NCBI GenBank assembly: GCA_022316685.1
Contig: JAKJHU010000181.1
Coordinates: 835,194 to 899,193 of the forward strand
Source of the DNA: Progne subis subis
Lineage: Eukaryota; Chordata; Aves; Passeriformes; Hirundinidae
DNA: 64,000 nt
Reading direction: 5' to 3'
Of this stretch, positions 42,651-56,261 are shown piece after piece. The notes beneath the pieces were generated by a model that was not told where the DNA came from, searched no databases, and was given only the letters and a program-made list of their open reading frames with translations. Made by a program: the position numbers and the translations under genes. Numbering within the stretch: position 1 is the stretch's first letter; every line of letters starts with the position of its first letter.

Positions 42651-45337
42651 CTCCCCCAGCACCACCTCACTTCCTGCTGCCTGTCTGTGCAGCAGCACGC
42701 CCAGGTGGGACAAGGACACAGCAAGAGGTGGCACAAGCCCTGCAACCCCGAGAGGATGGCCAGTGGGACTGGGAGCAGTGGGGACTGGAGGCCAGCAGAG
42801 CACTGAGACACTGAAATCCTTGGGATTGCTCCACTCACACACCGCTGGAGGTGCCAGGAGAGGCCGTGGCTGCAGACAAGTTGGGAGCCAGGCTGGCAGG
42901 GCAGGAGAGCAGGCTGGGCCATGACAGGGACAGGTCCTGACTCACTGAGGAGATGACTGTTAGCCAGCTCCGCTGGTCACAAGAATTCCCCACGATGGCA
43001 ACTCTCTCTTTTGTAAGGAAAACATGAGGGGGTGATTATTTTCAGACCGTTCCTCTTCCGAGGTGCCTGCAGGCAGCAGCCACATGACTGATGCACATGG
43101 CACAGCACAGGGGCACCAGTGAGGAGGAGCACCCTGCTCTGGAGTTTTGGTGGCCAGCTCAGAGGCTGGCAGGGCTCCACCAGGCCCTTTCTGCCCAGAG
43201 GATGCTGCGAACATCCCCGCACGGCGCAGCCTGTCACACCTGACCCCAGCTCAGCTCCAGGGTCACTGCTCACCTGCCCCTGGCACCTCTGCACCCCCTC
43301 AGCCAGCTCCAAGAGCAAATCTCTGCCTGGAAGCAGCAGCTGTCCCTCCAGCTGCCCACAGCATGAAGTCAGACCTGTGGTGGCACTCAGAGCCACTGCC
43401 CACGGGGACGTCACCCCTCGTGCCACCAAGCCCAGCCACAGCCGTGCTCCCTACCCAAGGCCACAGCCTTGGGATCTTCCAAGCTCCCCAAAGCTGCCCT
43501 TGGCTTTGCAGGAGCCACAGCCCATGGGAACCCCTGAACTGCTTCAGCCTCCTCGGCAAGGGCTGGAATCCCCAGCACATCGTGGCACTCAGTGTCATCC
43601 CGTGAGACACGGAGCCAAGGTCACACCCGGTCCAAATCCTGCCCAAATCCTGTCTGAATCCTGCCCAAATCCTGCCCCTTTACACCTGACAAGCAGCTGG
43701 AGAGAACCTGCTGCCTGCCATCTCCCCCAGGCCGGTGTCATCGTCCTGCCAGGTGTGTCACCATCACCTGTGGGACGCCCTTCACCTCCCCGAGCCACAG
43801 GCTCACACTTTTCCCACCGCGCTGATGCTCTGCTGAGGAGCAGGGACTGCCAGCGCTGCCTGTCCCTGTGCTGGGAGCACGCCCAGTCCTCCTGCGGGCA
43901 GCAGGGCAGGGGGAAGCACAACCCTGCTGCCCCTCCTCTGGCTGTGAGGCTCAGGGGGGTTCAGACCCCTCCTGCCATGCAGGACACCATGGGCTGGCAC
44001 TGCCCAGAGCTGCTCGTGCCACCAGCAGCCTCTTAGCGCTAATCAGGCCGAGGCAGGAGACAGGGAAGGTTCAAGCTGGGTTAAGAAGGCACAAGGAGGA
44101 TCTTCCTGCATTAGCCTGACCTGGTCCAGCCCCAGCACGCTCCGGGGACGGCCCTGCCCTGCTGGGGGTCAGGCCACCACCACCAAACGCTCGCTGTGAC
44201 CCTCCAGAGCCCTTCTCCTGCTGGGCACGGGCTGTGCTGGCCCTCCTGCCAGGGCAGGCTGTGGGAGCCCGTGAAATAAAGTTTTCAGCTGGATGCACGA
44301 GGTCCCGGGGGATGCAAACCTCTGTGCAAAGGGCAAACCCACTCAGATCCGTCCTCACCCTCCTGCCCAGCCTGCCAGCCATCCATGCCCATATTCCGGT
44401 GGAAGCCTCAGCCCTGCCCATGCCGGCTCCTGCTCGTGCCCTGGCACCTCCCTGTCCCCATCACCTGGGGACAGTAAGACGTGGGTCCCCCCACTTCTCC
44501 CCCCGAATCAGGGGCTCCCTCTCCTCCCCATCCTGCTCCACCCAATAAATCATTGTCCATTTTCTGAGGTGTCCTGGCCACGGGGGACTGTCACCACCCG
44601 GCACGGTCACCTCGTGCCTCTGCCCCCACATCACCGTGCCCGGAAAGCCGCTGGGGAAGGGGAATTCTGGCAGCTGGGGGTTTTCCAGGTGGGCACCAGG
44701 GAGCCCCTGGAGAAAGTGATTTATCAGTATTGATACCACTCAATTCTGTGGGAAAAGCGGGCGGGAAGCGAGAGGAGAGCAGGTCCCAGCAGGTCTGTGG
44801 ATGCAGGACACGCTCACAGGGGGACGGGGAGGTGAGAGCCCTGAGCAGCACCTCTGGGCAGGCTGGGCAGGCGCTTCCAAGCACAAAACCTGTTTGCTCT
44901 GGGGATTTCCTGGGGCTGCACAAGGCTTTGCTGTGTCCGGGTCTGCACTCAGGCGCTGTCAGGTGTCCCAGCCAGCCCCGGGACTGAGCTCTGTCCCTGC
45001 TTTTTGGCTCAGCAGGAAGCATTTCTGGGAGCCACAGCCTGGAGCTGGTACTGCCAACCTGCTTTCCTCGGGCTTCCTACTCTGCAAACAACTGACTCAC
45101 CCTCGAAAGAAACTGCTCCAAGATCTCCAGATAGAAAAATCCTTGAGGGCACGAAGCTCCTTCGGGAGCACATGCAAACCCACATACACAAAGCTTGTTC
45201 TATTTCAAATTCTCCCTGTGAGGGACCACACCTTTCCCCTCCCCAAAACCCCAGGCAGGCTCCACAGGACACGAGAGAAGGGGTCTGGCCGCTCCCTGTG
45301 CCAGCAGCTCGGGGCTGGGGCCCCTCTCCTCCCAAAC

Positions 45338-45437
45338 NNNNNNNNNNNNNNNNNNNNNNNNNNNNNNNNNNNNNNNNNNNNNNNNNNNNNNNNNNNNNNN
45401 NNNNNNNNNNNNNNNNNNNNNNNNNNNNNNNNNNNNN
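45338..45437. other. Assembly gap, 100 N
   Basis: Exactly 100 undetermined bases, a conventional scaffold gap of unknown true size. The left edge is also the edge of the inverted duplication, which makes the join here suspect. Confidence 1.
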
Positions 45438-47493
45438 GAAGCCCAGCTGTCTCTCCTCATGTTTGCTGTGCGCCCTGGAAGGGGGGATGTGGCTTTCACA
45501 AGTGACAGCTGGGGACCTGGCTGTCCTGCCACGAGGTGACCCAGGGCTGGAGCAGCCCCAGCTCTCCCTGGGGGTGCAGGGGAGCTGCCGAGCAGCGTTT
45601 TTTGCTGAGCCGTTCTCACATGTTTTTTAGCCATGTTCCTAGGAAGGAGGGAGCAGCGTTGTTATTTTTTCAGGAGGAAAGTGCATCTGTAGCTGCGGGG
45701 TGTTCGGGAGGCTGCCATGACCCCTTGCATGCACACAGGACTGGCAGGGCTGGGCTGGAGCTGAGACCAGCCCTGGTCACACCGAGGCCACGGCTGTGCA
45801 CGTGCTGGGGTGACAGCGAGGAGCTGGAGGTGACAAACACGGCACTCACGGCTCTCCTGGAAGGATGGAGCCGGGCCAGGCTCTGGCTCTCCATCCCCTG
45901 CAGAGGCCAGACCCGGTGCCAGCACGGTGTGGGGACACAGGGGGCACAGAGCTGGTGGCCGTGGTCCTTTGCTCCAGGTGTGATGCCCAGGCAGAGCCCA
46001 CACTCCTGCGCTGGGAGCAGAGATCCCACTGCCCGTGTGTGGGATCGGGGCTTGCAGGCAGGGCTGGCCAAGGGCTGCACCTTGGCTCATGCCAGGTGAG
46101 CTGCCAGCACCCCTCCTGCCCTCACAGGGTGCTCAGCAGCACAGCGGGGCTGAACTTTGTCCAGCTTTAGTCCTCGGTCCTGATTTCTTGGCACTTCCCC
46201 TGCCTCGGCGCAAATGTTTGCAACTTCCACGGGCCTTGGCTTCCAGCTAATTAAACTGTGCGTTCCTGTTGGCTCCCTGCAAACCGAGGCTGCTTCCCTT
46301 TGCCCCTGGGCTCAGGGACCTGCAGCTCTTCCCATGCCAGGTGTGTGTGGCTCAGGGCCACCTTCCCACATCTTAATCACAGGAGGATTTTCAAACCTCC
46401 CCTCCGACAGCATCAACCCCAGAGCTCTGCAGAGCTGGGGATTTAAACCACCAGCATCGTTTCTCCTTTCGAGCAGGCTTGCACACAGTCACGACCAAAC
46501 CGTGCTGATAATGAAAAGGGAAAAAAAAAAAAAAAAATCACAATTTTTTTTCTTAAAAAGGAAGTTTCTGTTTCTGTGTGGGCCCCACAGGGAGGCTGGC
46601 GCATGCGGGTTTCGAGTGCGAGAACCCATTTCCCAGGTAACAGAACTCAAGCCTGTGAGAACTGTGTGGTTTTCTCAGGCTGAAAGGTTGGATGGTATTC
46701 GAGCTGCCTTTTTTTTTTTTTTTTTTTTCTTCTCCCTTGTTGCCATGTCCTTTTAAGAAGGAATAAGTATGTCTATTTATATATATTTTGAAAATGAAAG
46801 CACGTGGCCCGTGTCCCCAGAAACCCTCACGGTTACATGGTGTCACCCAGCTCCGGGGGGGAACACTGCTTTGCTGGTGATCACCCCCCAGCTGAACTGG
46901 GGAGCAGCCCCTGGAGCTTGGGGTGAGCCGTGGGAGGTGTGCTGGACACTCTCTTGGGAATTCTCCATGAGACCAGAGGCTTCGGGACGTGGAAGTGGAT
47001 GCAGCAGGAAGGAAGCTGGTAGCTGAGAGGAGAGCGATGTCATGGAGGGAATGTTGGGACAGCGTGGATGGGGAGGGCTGGAGATGCTCCCTTTATTCAT
47101 TCCTGTTGACTCCTCCTGTGCTGTGAGTGGTGCTGCCTGGGCTGCCTGCGGTGCTGGCTTCTCCATTCCTCTGCTGGGACACCTGGGGTGCACAGTGGTT
47201 TCCCTGGGGAGAACTGGGAACTGCCTGCCCTGGCTGCCTCCTCTCAGTGTCCACCTCAGTGTCCACCAGTGCCAGCTGCCCGTGAGCCCAGAGGAGCTGG
47301 AAACCCGTCTGCGCATCCAGCTGAGTCGAAAATACATGAAAGGCCGATAATGAGGGGGAGACTGTCCTCATCTCTGCCGCTCGCTTATGGCAGCAGCGAG
47401 GACCTGGAAATGCAGCTTTCAAGTTTCTCTCTGTATTTATGTAACCCAAACGAACTCTTTTTTGGAAAGAGCCGCTCTGTCTCATTTAGATAC

Positions 47494-47509
47494 CTAAATA
47501 TAGCAGCTG
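47494..47509. promoter_or_regulatory. MEF2 site directly joined to an E-box
   Basis: CTAAATATAG fits the MEF2 consensus YTA(A/T)4TAR and is followed at once by CAGCTG, an E-box bound by myogenic bHLH factors. It lies in a relatively AT-rich patch (about 47380-47520) within GC-rich DNA. MEF2 plus E-box pairs are typical of muscle enhancers. Function is inferred. Confidence 0.4.
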
Positions 47510-50424
47510 CTCCGGAGGGAGGATTAGCCTGCGAGTGCCCTGGCGGGTATGGGACCTTTGTGCACGGGTGTTGTGGGGTGTTTAAACCCCATTCAGCGGG
47601 ACCTGGGGGATTATTCCCCTTGCCATTTTCAGCAGGGGCTCGCAGTGTTCCGGGTCAGTGGGGATCTCACGGCAGTGACTGGGTTGGGAAGCACAAACCT
47701 GTGGAGATGTGGGCTGCAGGGTTTTTTCCTTTTGAGGCCAGGGCCCATCTCTGCCCGAACACGCTGTTTGTTGTTGAGCCCTCACCTCCCCTCGGAGAGA
47801 GGATCTGTGCTCCAAGGCGCTGAAGCAGAGCTGAGCTACGGGGCGAAACCTCCACATCCAGCCCTGCCAAAGGGCCCTGTGGGACTGCAGCACCCCGGGG
47901 TGATCAGTCGGGGCTGTTGGAGAGGAATCATCCCATAATGTGGCGCGTGGGTGGGAAGGCAGGGAAGTGCAAAGGTCCTTCTGCCCATGGGTGCACCTCA
48001 GGCAGCAAAGCCCTTGAGCGCCTTTTTAGGGAAAGGTGTGGGACCAAGCCTTTGAAATGCCAGGCTGAGGGACACCCCAGAGGTGCCATTTCCCTTTGCC
48101 AGGGATGTTCATGGGCATTCAGGGACACCCACCCTCCTGGGCACCAGGGCCTGTGCACTTCTCCGAGATGCAGGATCCGGGCACTGTGCACATCCCATGG
48201 ACACACTTCTGCTTCTCCGCTCACACCGGAGCTCTTTGCCTTTGGAGTGAGCACGAGGGATGGGTCTGACCCTGTGGTGTGGGGGGGCTCCCGTGCACCC
48301 CCTGGGATCAGCCAGGCTTGCACCTTGCACCAAGCACTGACAGAAGCTGAGTTCCTCAGAAGTGCACAGGGCGACCTTTGCTTTTGTCTCGCAACATTTC
48401 CAACTGCCCTGCAGTGAGAGTGCCATGTGTCCCTTCGAGGAAGTGGGGAGCAGCGCTTTGTGTGGGGGTGTGCTGGTGTCCCAGGGGCTTGGGGACACAT
48501 CTGCAGGACCCTCTGCAGCTGGCTCATTTTGACAGTGTGGAGAGAACACCTTTGTGTTTCCCTCTGCTCCCGCTCGCTCTGCAGCGCTGACACAAGAGCA
48601 GCTGCCGCGCCTGGTGCTGCTGCAGGGGCTCCTTGGGATTTGGAGACACACAGGAGCTGCCCTGTGTTTCCTGCACGAGAGCAGAGGGTCCCTCAGCTGT
48701 TTTAGCACTGCCCCCGTCCTTTTGGTGTTGTTTCCTTTGCACACAGCGGCTCTGCCTCGCTGCACGCCTCATCCCCGTGCTGCCCATCCCTGTGCCCAGA
48801 GCTGTGCAGGCTCCTCTGCCACCCCTGCCACCCCCCCGGGGCAGGAGCCACCTGGCTAAACTGTGGGACCCCAGGGATGTGTCAGGGAACACCTGGCTTC
48901 TCGCAGTGCCCTTGGACAACCTCGTGAGCCCCGGTGCGATGTGCCCTCAGCTCCCCTGGCGCCACAGGGACCAGGCAGGTCCTGTCAGGGTGATGCCCTG
49001 CTCAGGTCGGCGTCGCTTGGCCCCACCAGGGCGCAGGTGAGATGGAGAAGGCAGAGGCCGTGCGGTGCAAGGGGCCGCATGCGGAGGGCTCGCAGTGTCC
49101 CCAAGATCCCCCAGCTCCCTGGCAGATGGCTGCAGCCCTCCCGCCCTGCTCCGAGGAATACAAATGTGCGGCAGATACGGTTACCGGCCCCGGCAGCGGT
49201 GTTGGCTTTCATCTAGATCGATATCCCTGCCGGCCTGCGTCTGCGGGAGCGCTCAGCTGGCAGCACAAGCCTGCCTGGGAGCAGACGCCCCCTGAGGCTC
49301 TGCTGCCCGCTGCAGCCCCTGCCCGTCCGTGTGTCCGGCTGCCCGGGCACGGAGGCAGCGCCGCTGCTGCGCTGGCCGGCTCCGTCATGCGTAAAATGTA
49401 ATAAATAGGGCCATAAGCCTTTTACAAAGTCTATTTCCACTCTTGGATCCGGGATTTAATGCATGGCTGCTTAGAGAGGCTGAGGATTTCAGGGGTCAGC
49501 AAGGCTAATTGCGCTGCTGGAATAAAAGGGTGCGCGGCGAGGATCCCCCCGTGGGAGGGGGTGCCGGGGGTCCCCAGCCCCCTGTGCCTCCTGCCAGCAG
49601 CCCAGGAATGCCACGGCCACGCATGGCAGCTTGGCGAGGGCTGGGGTCCCCAGGGAGTGCTCTTTAGAGGCCGGGGAGGCCGAGCCAGCTGGGGAGTCAC
49701 ATGCTGCAGGTGTTCGGTTCCCCAGTGCTCCGTGGTGTCCCTGTGTGTCTGACCAGGCACGGCTGGCTGGAGCGCTTGATCTTAGATTACCTGTAAGCCA
49801 GGGAAAGCCTCTGCGGGGCCAAGGGCCGGTGAGGATCAGAGCTGTCCCGGTGCCAGCTCAGCCGCAGCCTGCAGCATCTCCTTCAGCTGCAGTGAAGAGC
49901 TGGGTACCACCCTGCCAGGCCGTGCCAGCAGGCCCCAGTGCCACAAACTGGGCTGTGAAGGGATGTGCGTCCTGCTGCCAGGGAGACAGCCCCGCTGGGA
50001 ATGGGAATGCAGCGCTGGGGGAGAGCCTGGGGCACAGACCTGATGGGTCTGGTGGGTGGCCAGCACAGGGCTGGGGTCAGGACGTGGACAGAGCTTTCCT
50101 GGAGGTGCCAGGGAGGATGGGGCGTGCGGGCTCTGCATCACCAGGACAGCTGGCAGCCACACGCGCCCTGTCAGGCGAGGGGGACCCAGATGCCCCGAGG
50201 CCAGCGGGCGCGCTCCCTGTGCCAGCCGCTCGCTCTCGCAGGGCTGGCAGGGCTGTGCCGCCGGCCACGGCAGACGGAGGACGCCAGCTCCGCTCAGTGA
50301 CTTCGCTGGCTGATCCCGTCATCTCCATCTCGCGCCAAGTGCTGAAGTCGCCATGGAAACCGGCACGGAGCAGCCTCACCAGCATCCTCACTCCCAGCGC
50401 CCGGCCGGTGCCGCGCCGGTGGCG

Positions 50425-50492
50425 AGTGATCACTGGTGAGTGACCAGTGGCAGGTGACCGGTGGTGGGTGACTGGTGGCAGGTGACCGGTGC
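50425..50492. repeat. About 16-bp tandem repeat, GGTGACCGGTGG type
   Basis: Four to five imperfect copies of 'ggtgaccggtggtgggtgac'. Confidence 0.8.
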
Positions 50493-53400
50493 CAGGCTCA
50501 GCCACCGCTGCTGGTTCCCGTTCCTGATCCCCATTCCTGGAGAGCGTCAGTCCCACGGCTGGGGCCCGATCCATTAGTGCTCCTCCATCCCGCAGAGCCT
50601 CGCAGGGAGCGTGGAGCAGAAGCCCCAGAGTATTGCTATTAATAGTACCTGCTCACAAAGTTATCTTTAGCTGCACTGCTCCCACCTTCATTCATAACAC
50701 CCGTGGCACAGGCCTGACTCTTCACCCTGGCATCCCTCACCTGGGCTTCCACCACTCACCAGCTTTTCCTCTGCCTGTGGAAAGGGATGTGCTGCAAACC
50801 TCTCTTTCCCTGTACTGGGAAACGGAGATGGATTTTGTTTTTTTCCCAGGGTTCATTTTTTTGCGGTGACCGTAACTCTGAACTCTTACTTGCCTTGCCT
50901 CTCCTCCCACGTCGCTCCTGTGCGGCAGGGTTGTGTCTTGGCAGAGGCTTTCTCCCTGGAGCATCCCTGCTGGAAGTCCAAACCAGTGCTGGGATTTTCC
51001 TTGATCAGTGGAGGAGGCAGCGCGTGAAGTTGACTATTAGGGATGGAGCGTTTTCCTCTCGTATTTCAGTGGGTGTTTTCATAGGTTTCAAGCTGTGGTC
51101 CACCCTTCCCAGCATCTCTCATCTCCAGAGCTCACACAGCTCCTGGGAGGGTGCAGAGCTTTGGAAGGGCTTTGAGGATTCAAGGGCTCATCCCACTGCT
51201 TTGAGGCAGCATCTCCCACCGTTGCCAGGGAAAGGCCTCTTTCTCCTATTCTTGAACTCGGCAGTCACCGAGTTCCTCAGGTTCCTGGGTTAATCTGTTT
51301 CTGCCTTTAATGAGCTGCCTCATTAAAGTGTTTTTCCCTAATAACCAACCCTCTGGGCTGGGTGATGTTCAGCTGCAGACAACTGGAGACCTGCAGGCTG
51401 CAAAGGGCTGTTCAGGCTGCGTGTGGGGCGCAGGATGAGCACCGTCCCTCTTCTCCCAAAAAGGCTGTGAAGGGAGCAGCCCAAAGCACCCCAAACCTGC
51501 CTCTCCTGGGCTCCAGCACCAGATTTGCTGCACCCACAAACTGCAGGGCAGGCTGCACTGGGGGTGGCATCTGTCCTTAGGGTCCAGCAAGCTGGGGATA
51601 CTGGGACTAACCCATCCTGCTGCAGAGCCTTCCTACAAAATGTTCTTACCCAGGGGTGTGCAGCACTGAGCCTGTGGGTGCTCAGCTGCAGCCTTGGGCT
51701 GGGAGGCAACTGCCCAGCCCTAATGAGGGGGTTTGAGCTGCTTGGCTTGAGCTGATCCTGGTTGGGATAACTAGAAGTGGAAAATCTCGCTCCTGGGAGC
51801 CTGCTCTGTGTGGAGGAATGCACACACAGCTTGCAGCCCTGGGAACATCCATCCTGCAGTCTCACCTGGTCCTCTTGTCCTGAGGCATCTGTCCCACCTG
51901 GTCCCACACCTCCGTGGTGGCTGCCCTGGGCGAGCAGGGCGAAGGGTGGGAGCTCTTGGAGCTTCAGCAGAGCCTCTGGTGAGGCAGCAGCGCCTCGGGG
52001 CAGCCACGGCCCCTGTCCCCAGGCCGTGGTTTTTAGGGTGTCAGTGATGCAAGGCAGGAAGGTGCCTGGTTCTGGGGCTGCTCCGTTTATATTTAGCTGA
52101 CCCAGTTGCCGAGCGGGGGCTGCTGGTCCCTCCTGGTGCTGCACTTGGGGTGCTGTGAGAGAATGCAGCAGCAGGGCTGGGCTACATCCTGCACCCCTGC
52201 ATCCCTGCACCCCTGCATCCCTGCAGCCTGCTCTGGAAGGGCTGGACAGCGCCAGCCCCTCAGCACCCCGGATCCCCCAGGGAAGGAGGAGCTGCCCGTG
52301 CCCCAGCCGAGGTGCAGAGGCAGCAATTGCTGCTGCAGGGAGCAGCCCGAGGTTGTGCACAGGCTGAGGCAGAATCAGGCAGTGCTCAAGCCCCGTTCCT
52401 GGAGCCGTCCCATGGGGTTATCCTGCCTCTCCATCCTGCTGCTGGCTGCGGTGGGTGCTGCCGGCGTGCGAGGGGCTTGAGGGAACTCCTGGAAAGCGTT
52501 GGGCTGCCAAAACACATCCTCTGAGTGCCAAGCACCTGCGAGGCAGCTGCTTCCCCAGGGCAGGAAGGAGATGAAAAGAAAATCTCTTCCAAAGGCAGGG
52601 TGGCCTCCTCCCCGGGATCAGGGCAGTGTGGCCAGGATGCTTTCCCGAAAAGAGCCGCTATCCCTGCGTAGTTTTCTGCAAGGGGCTGGAGGGGACGTGG
52701 TGTTCCCGTGCCGATGTCCCCGTGGCTGGGTGTCTCCAGGGCTGTTGTGGTTGGCACATCTGGAGAAAGGCGAGTCCCCAAGGCAGGCTGGAGCAAAGCA
52801 CTTGCTGCGGAAAGGGAAATTAATTACGGGCACTTTGCTGCACTCCAAGCGACTGCAAAGGCTGATGTTTCTCCTGTTGGCCGATAAACTAATTGTAATG
52901 GCAAAACCTCAACAAAAGCCAGGCTCTTAAATGCTTTCTTAATTAATAATTCTCAATAATCACTTGACGTCAATGACCAATTAAAACTTTGGAGAAGGGA
53001 AGTTGTTGTTAAGTGCCTGATACCTTTGCTCCTCCAGGCGCTGCAGCTCTGATGAATCCTGCAGAAAAGCGCCGGGGAGGCCAAGCCCGATGTTTTTAAA
53101 GGAAAACATTAAGGAGGAAAAACGTGAATATTCACGTGAGTGTCCGCAGGGACAAGAGGAGGGAAGCTGAGCAGTCACTTGGCTCTGCTGCTCCCTGCTG
53201 AGCAGCCAGCAAGGGATGGCAGGGCAGGCACCCAGAGGGGTTTCACCCAAGGGTGTCCCTTTCCTGCCCCTCTGCTGTGCTGAGCCCCTGGGGGCAGCAC
53301 GGATGGAGGGGCATCTTTTCAGGGAGTCCATATCCAAGGGGTCTTTTTGATCCTGCTGAATGTCCTGTTCCATGGTGGGTCACCTCCTTTATTTGTCAGG

Positions 53401-56225
53401 TTTCTCCTCCTTCTCTTCCTCCTCCTCCCTCCCACAGCTTGTCTGAGGTCAGCATCTCCCAGCTCGGCCCTGCCAGGCCTGAAAGCATCACCAGCTGGAT
53501 TTTACTGAGTGGGAGTTGAGTGATCCCCATCCATCTACTGTTAACTGGAGCCTCTGGAAAGCTGCCATCCATCTCCCTGCAGTGCTCCTGGCTGCAGCGC
53601 AGTGCTGCGAGGGTTAATGTCCTCCTCCTTCTCGTTCTCCTCGTTCTCCTCCTTCTCTCAGCTTCACAGCCATCTTAAAGCTGCTGGAGGCAGAGCTGTG
53701 CACTCCCTGCTCCCACTCCTTTTACAGTATGGGCTGGCTGGCCAGGGAGCCCGGCCGGCTCCTCCATCCATCCGACTCTTTTCCTTCTTTGGATGTCCCG
53801 TGCTCTGGCTGCCCGGGCACTGCCTCCGTGCCCCTGGCGAGGGGGACGGCCGGGGCCAGGGGCTGCCCAGGGTGGGCTAAGCAGTGCCAGGGGGAGATTT
53901 TTGCCCATGTTTCTCCAGGACAGCGCCGGGTGCCTGCCAAGCTGGATGCCAGCAGCTCCCGGGCGCCGATGGCACGGAAGGGAGAGCTTTGTACCTGCAA
54001 ATCCCTTGGCGGGCGTTAGGAAAATCGAGGTGGGAGAGGGTCACTGTTGGTAGGCAGAGGAGGGTGAGGAGCGTGGCAGAGAGGGAAGGAGCTTTGTGCC
54101 AGAGTATCCCGTGGAAGGTGGGCATGGAGATCCTCCCAGCAGGACAGCAGCAGTCCTGGAGCTGGGGAAGAAGCGGTGGGAAGGCTTCCAGTGCAGGCAG
54201 AGAGGGCAGAGCCCCGGGCAGGCAGGCTCTGCTCCCCACTGAGCTCTTCCCCTGCCTGTCACCTCTCACAGCTGGGCCCGGGGGTCCCGGGGGTGTTGCT
54301 GGCGGCCGTGGGAGAGTTGCTGGAGCCTGTGCTGGTGTCCAGGCACGGCCCCAGCCCTCTGTGTGTCAGGACAGCAGCAGCACGTGCTCCTGGCTCCGTA
54401 CCCCGCTGTGGCCTCTTACCCAAATACCAGCCCCTGCCCAAGGGTTTATGCCCCTCCTGCAGCGGGGGAAAGCAGGGGAAAGGCCTCTGGGGCTGAGGGG
54501 GGAGGCAGAAACTGGGCGTCCCAGTGTCCCCTCTGTGCTGCTTCAGCAGATGTCAGCACGGGGAGGAGGGGGAGGTCACCCAGAGATCACATCTAGGGAT
54601 TTTTCGGGTTGCTGAAAGTTCATGCATAGGATGGTGCCTGGAAAGGGAATGAGGGGAGAAGGGGCAGTGGCCCCAAAAGGCACAGGGGGGTCTTTGGTGC
54701 TGCAGGTCCCCGTGGGTGACGGTGTCTCTGCAGCCCCGTGGCAGTGGGGACACTGGGGCGACCAAGGACCCGTCATTCCAAGTGGTTTTCCCTGAGCCCC
54801 GTGCCTGGTCCTGCCTGTGCCAGTGTGGGGACAGCAGCCTGGGCTGTGACATTGCTCATGTCCCTGCACTCTGGCTGCTTCTGCAGCCACCAGGCTCAGC
54901 CTGGTCCAGCCCGGGCCTGGGGTGCTCAGAGCAGGGACTGTCACCTCTGTCCCTGCTGGGGGATGCGCAGGGGGCCGTGTCCCACCCTCCCAGTGCCCAG
55001 CAGTGCCAGGCAGGTTCCAGTCCCCTCCCGAGCAGGTGGCACAGGCACGGTGGGCACCAGGCCGCCTCTGCTGCTGCCACCTCTCCATCCCATTGTCCCC
55101 AGGGAGCGCTTGGTGGGGTGAGGCGGCCCCAGCAGCCCCCACAGCCTGTGAGACCCTTGAGAGGATCCAGTAGCAGTGTGTGGGGGTGCAAAAGTGGTGG
55201 CTCCAGCTCACTCCAGCAGGGATGATGAGGTTTAACCCTTTCCTGGCACTTCCAACCCTCCCTCTTGGCCGGTGGGGTGTCTGTGGGGGGAAGGCTGGGG
55301 AGCTGGGGCTGGTTCCTTTGGTTGGGGCCGTGCTGGTGGGGCTGGCAGCGCTGGCAGCAGGGCCCTGGCCACCCAGGGAGCCCAGGTGTCCCAGCGTGAC
55401 CCGGCCGGGAGCCCCGGCAGGCAGGATGGATGCCTGGAGTTCCGTCCCGCTTGGCCCCGTCTCAACGGGACTCGGTGCCAGGCGTGGGGGGATGGCTGCT
55501 GCCAGTCCCAGCAGGGCCACAGCCCAGCCTGGCCACGCGGGGCATCGCTCCTTCTCACCCCTCTGTGCCAGATGTGCTGATGGAGGCACCCAGGCCTCCT
55601 GCCAAAGGATGGGTGGCTTTCCTGTGGCTTCCAGAAGGCAGGGATGCCTCCTCTCCCCAGCCAGCCACGGGTGCCAGTGCTCAACCTGGCTGCTCTCGCC
55701 GTCTCCCTGGCACCACGGGCAGGGGATCCTTTGCCAGGCACCGGGGTCACACCGGGATTTATCTCTCTGTGGAACATCCCAGAGGAAAGGAGATGGAGGT
55801 CTAGTGCTCTATGGCGCCCGCGGCTCCCTGCCCCTCCTGCCTCTCTGCTCCATCTCTGGCTGGGTTGGTTGAGGAAGATCCCTGGATTTTGGCAATGGGG
55901 AAGCCAGAGGAAAGCCACAGGAAAGCCATCCATCCTTTGCCAGAAGTCTGGGTACCCTCCTGCACTCACCAGGAGCAGGGGGACCCCCTTCCCACCCAGG
56001 CAGGACCCGCTCATGCCAGCACATCCAAACCCTTGTGGGATGCAGAGTGGGGGATTTAAACTCGGTCTCACCCCTCAGTAGGCTCCCAGGGAAAAGGTCC
56101 GTGGATTATTTTATGCTTTGCACCCTGTTTGGGCTGGTGTGAGCCTGTGGATATGTGCAGGCAGTCCCAGCCATGGGTGAGGGGAGCATCAGTGCAGCCC
56201 CTGGCTCCTCTCACGCCGATCCCAG

Positions 56226-56261
56226 CAGCTGCAGGATAATAAATGAGGAGTCTATATTTAG
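56226..56261. promoter_or_regulatory. E-box and MEF2 site pair
   Basis: CAGCTG at 56226-56231 and CTATATTTAG at 56252-56261, a perfect MEF2 consensus, lie 20 bp apart in an AT-rich patch. Function is inferred from motif and context. Confidence 0.35.

Larger units (their letters stand above)
40057..45337 (+). repeat. Left arm of a 5.3-kb inverted duplication
   Basis: The sequence matches the reverse complement of 58655-64000 over its whole length. Position 40057 pairs with 64000 and 45337 with 58655. Differences include 1-bp indels (agcttgtt versus agctttgtt, ctccctgtg versus ctcccatgtg near 45200) and transitions (cccgtgagacac versus cctgtaagacat near 43600). It ends exactly at the assembly gap. 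Confidence 0.95.
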
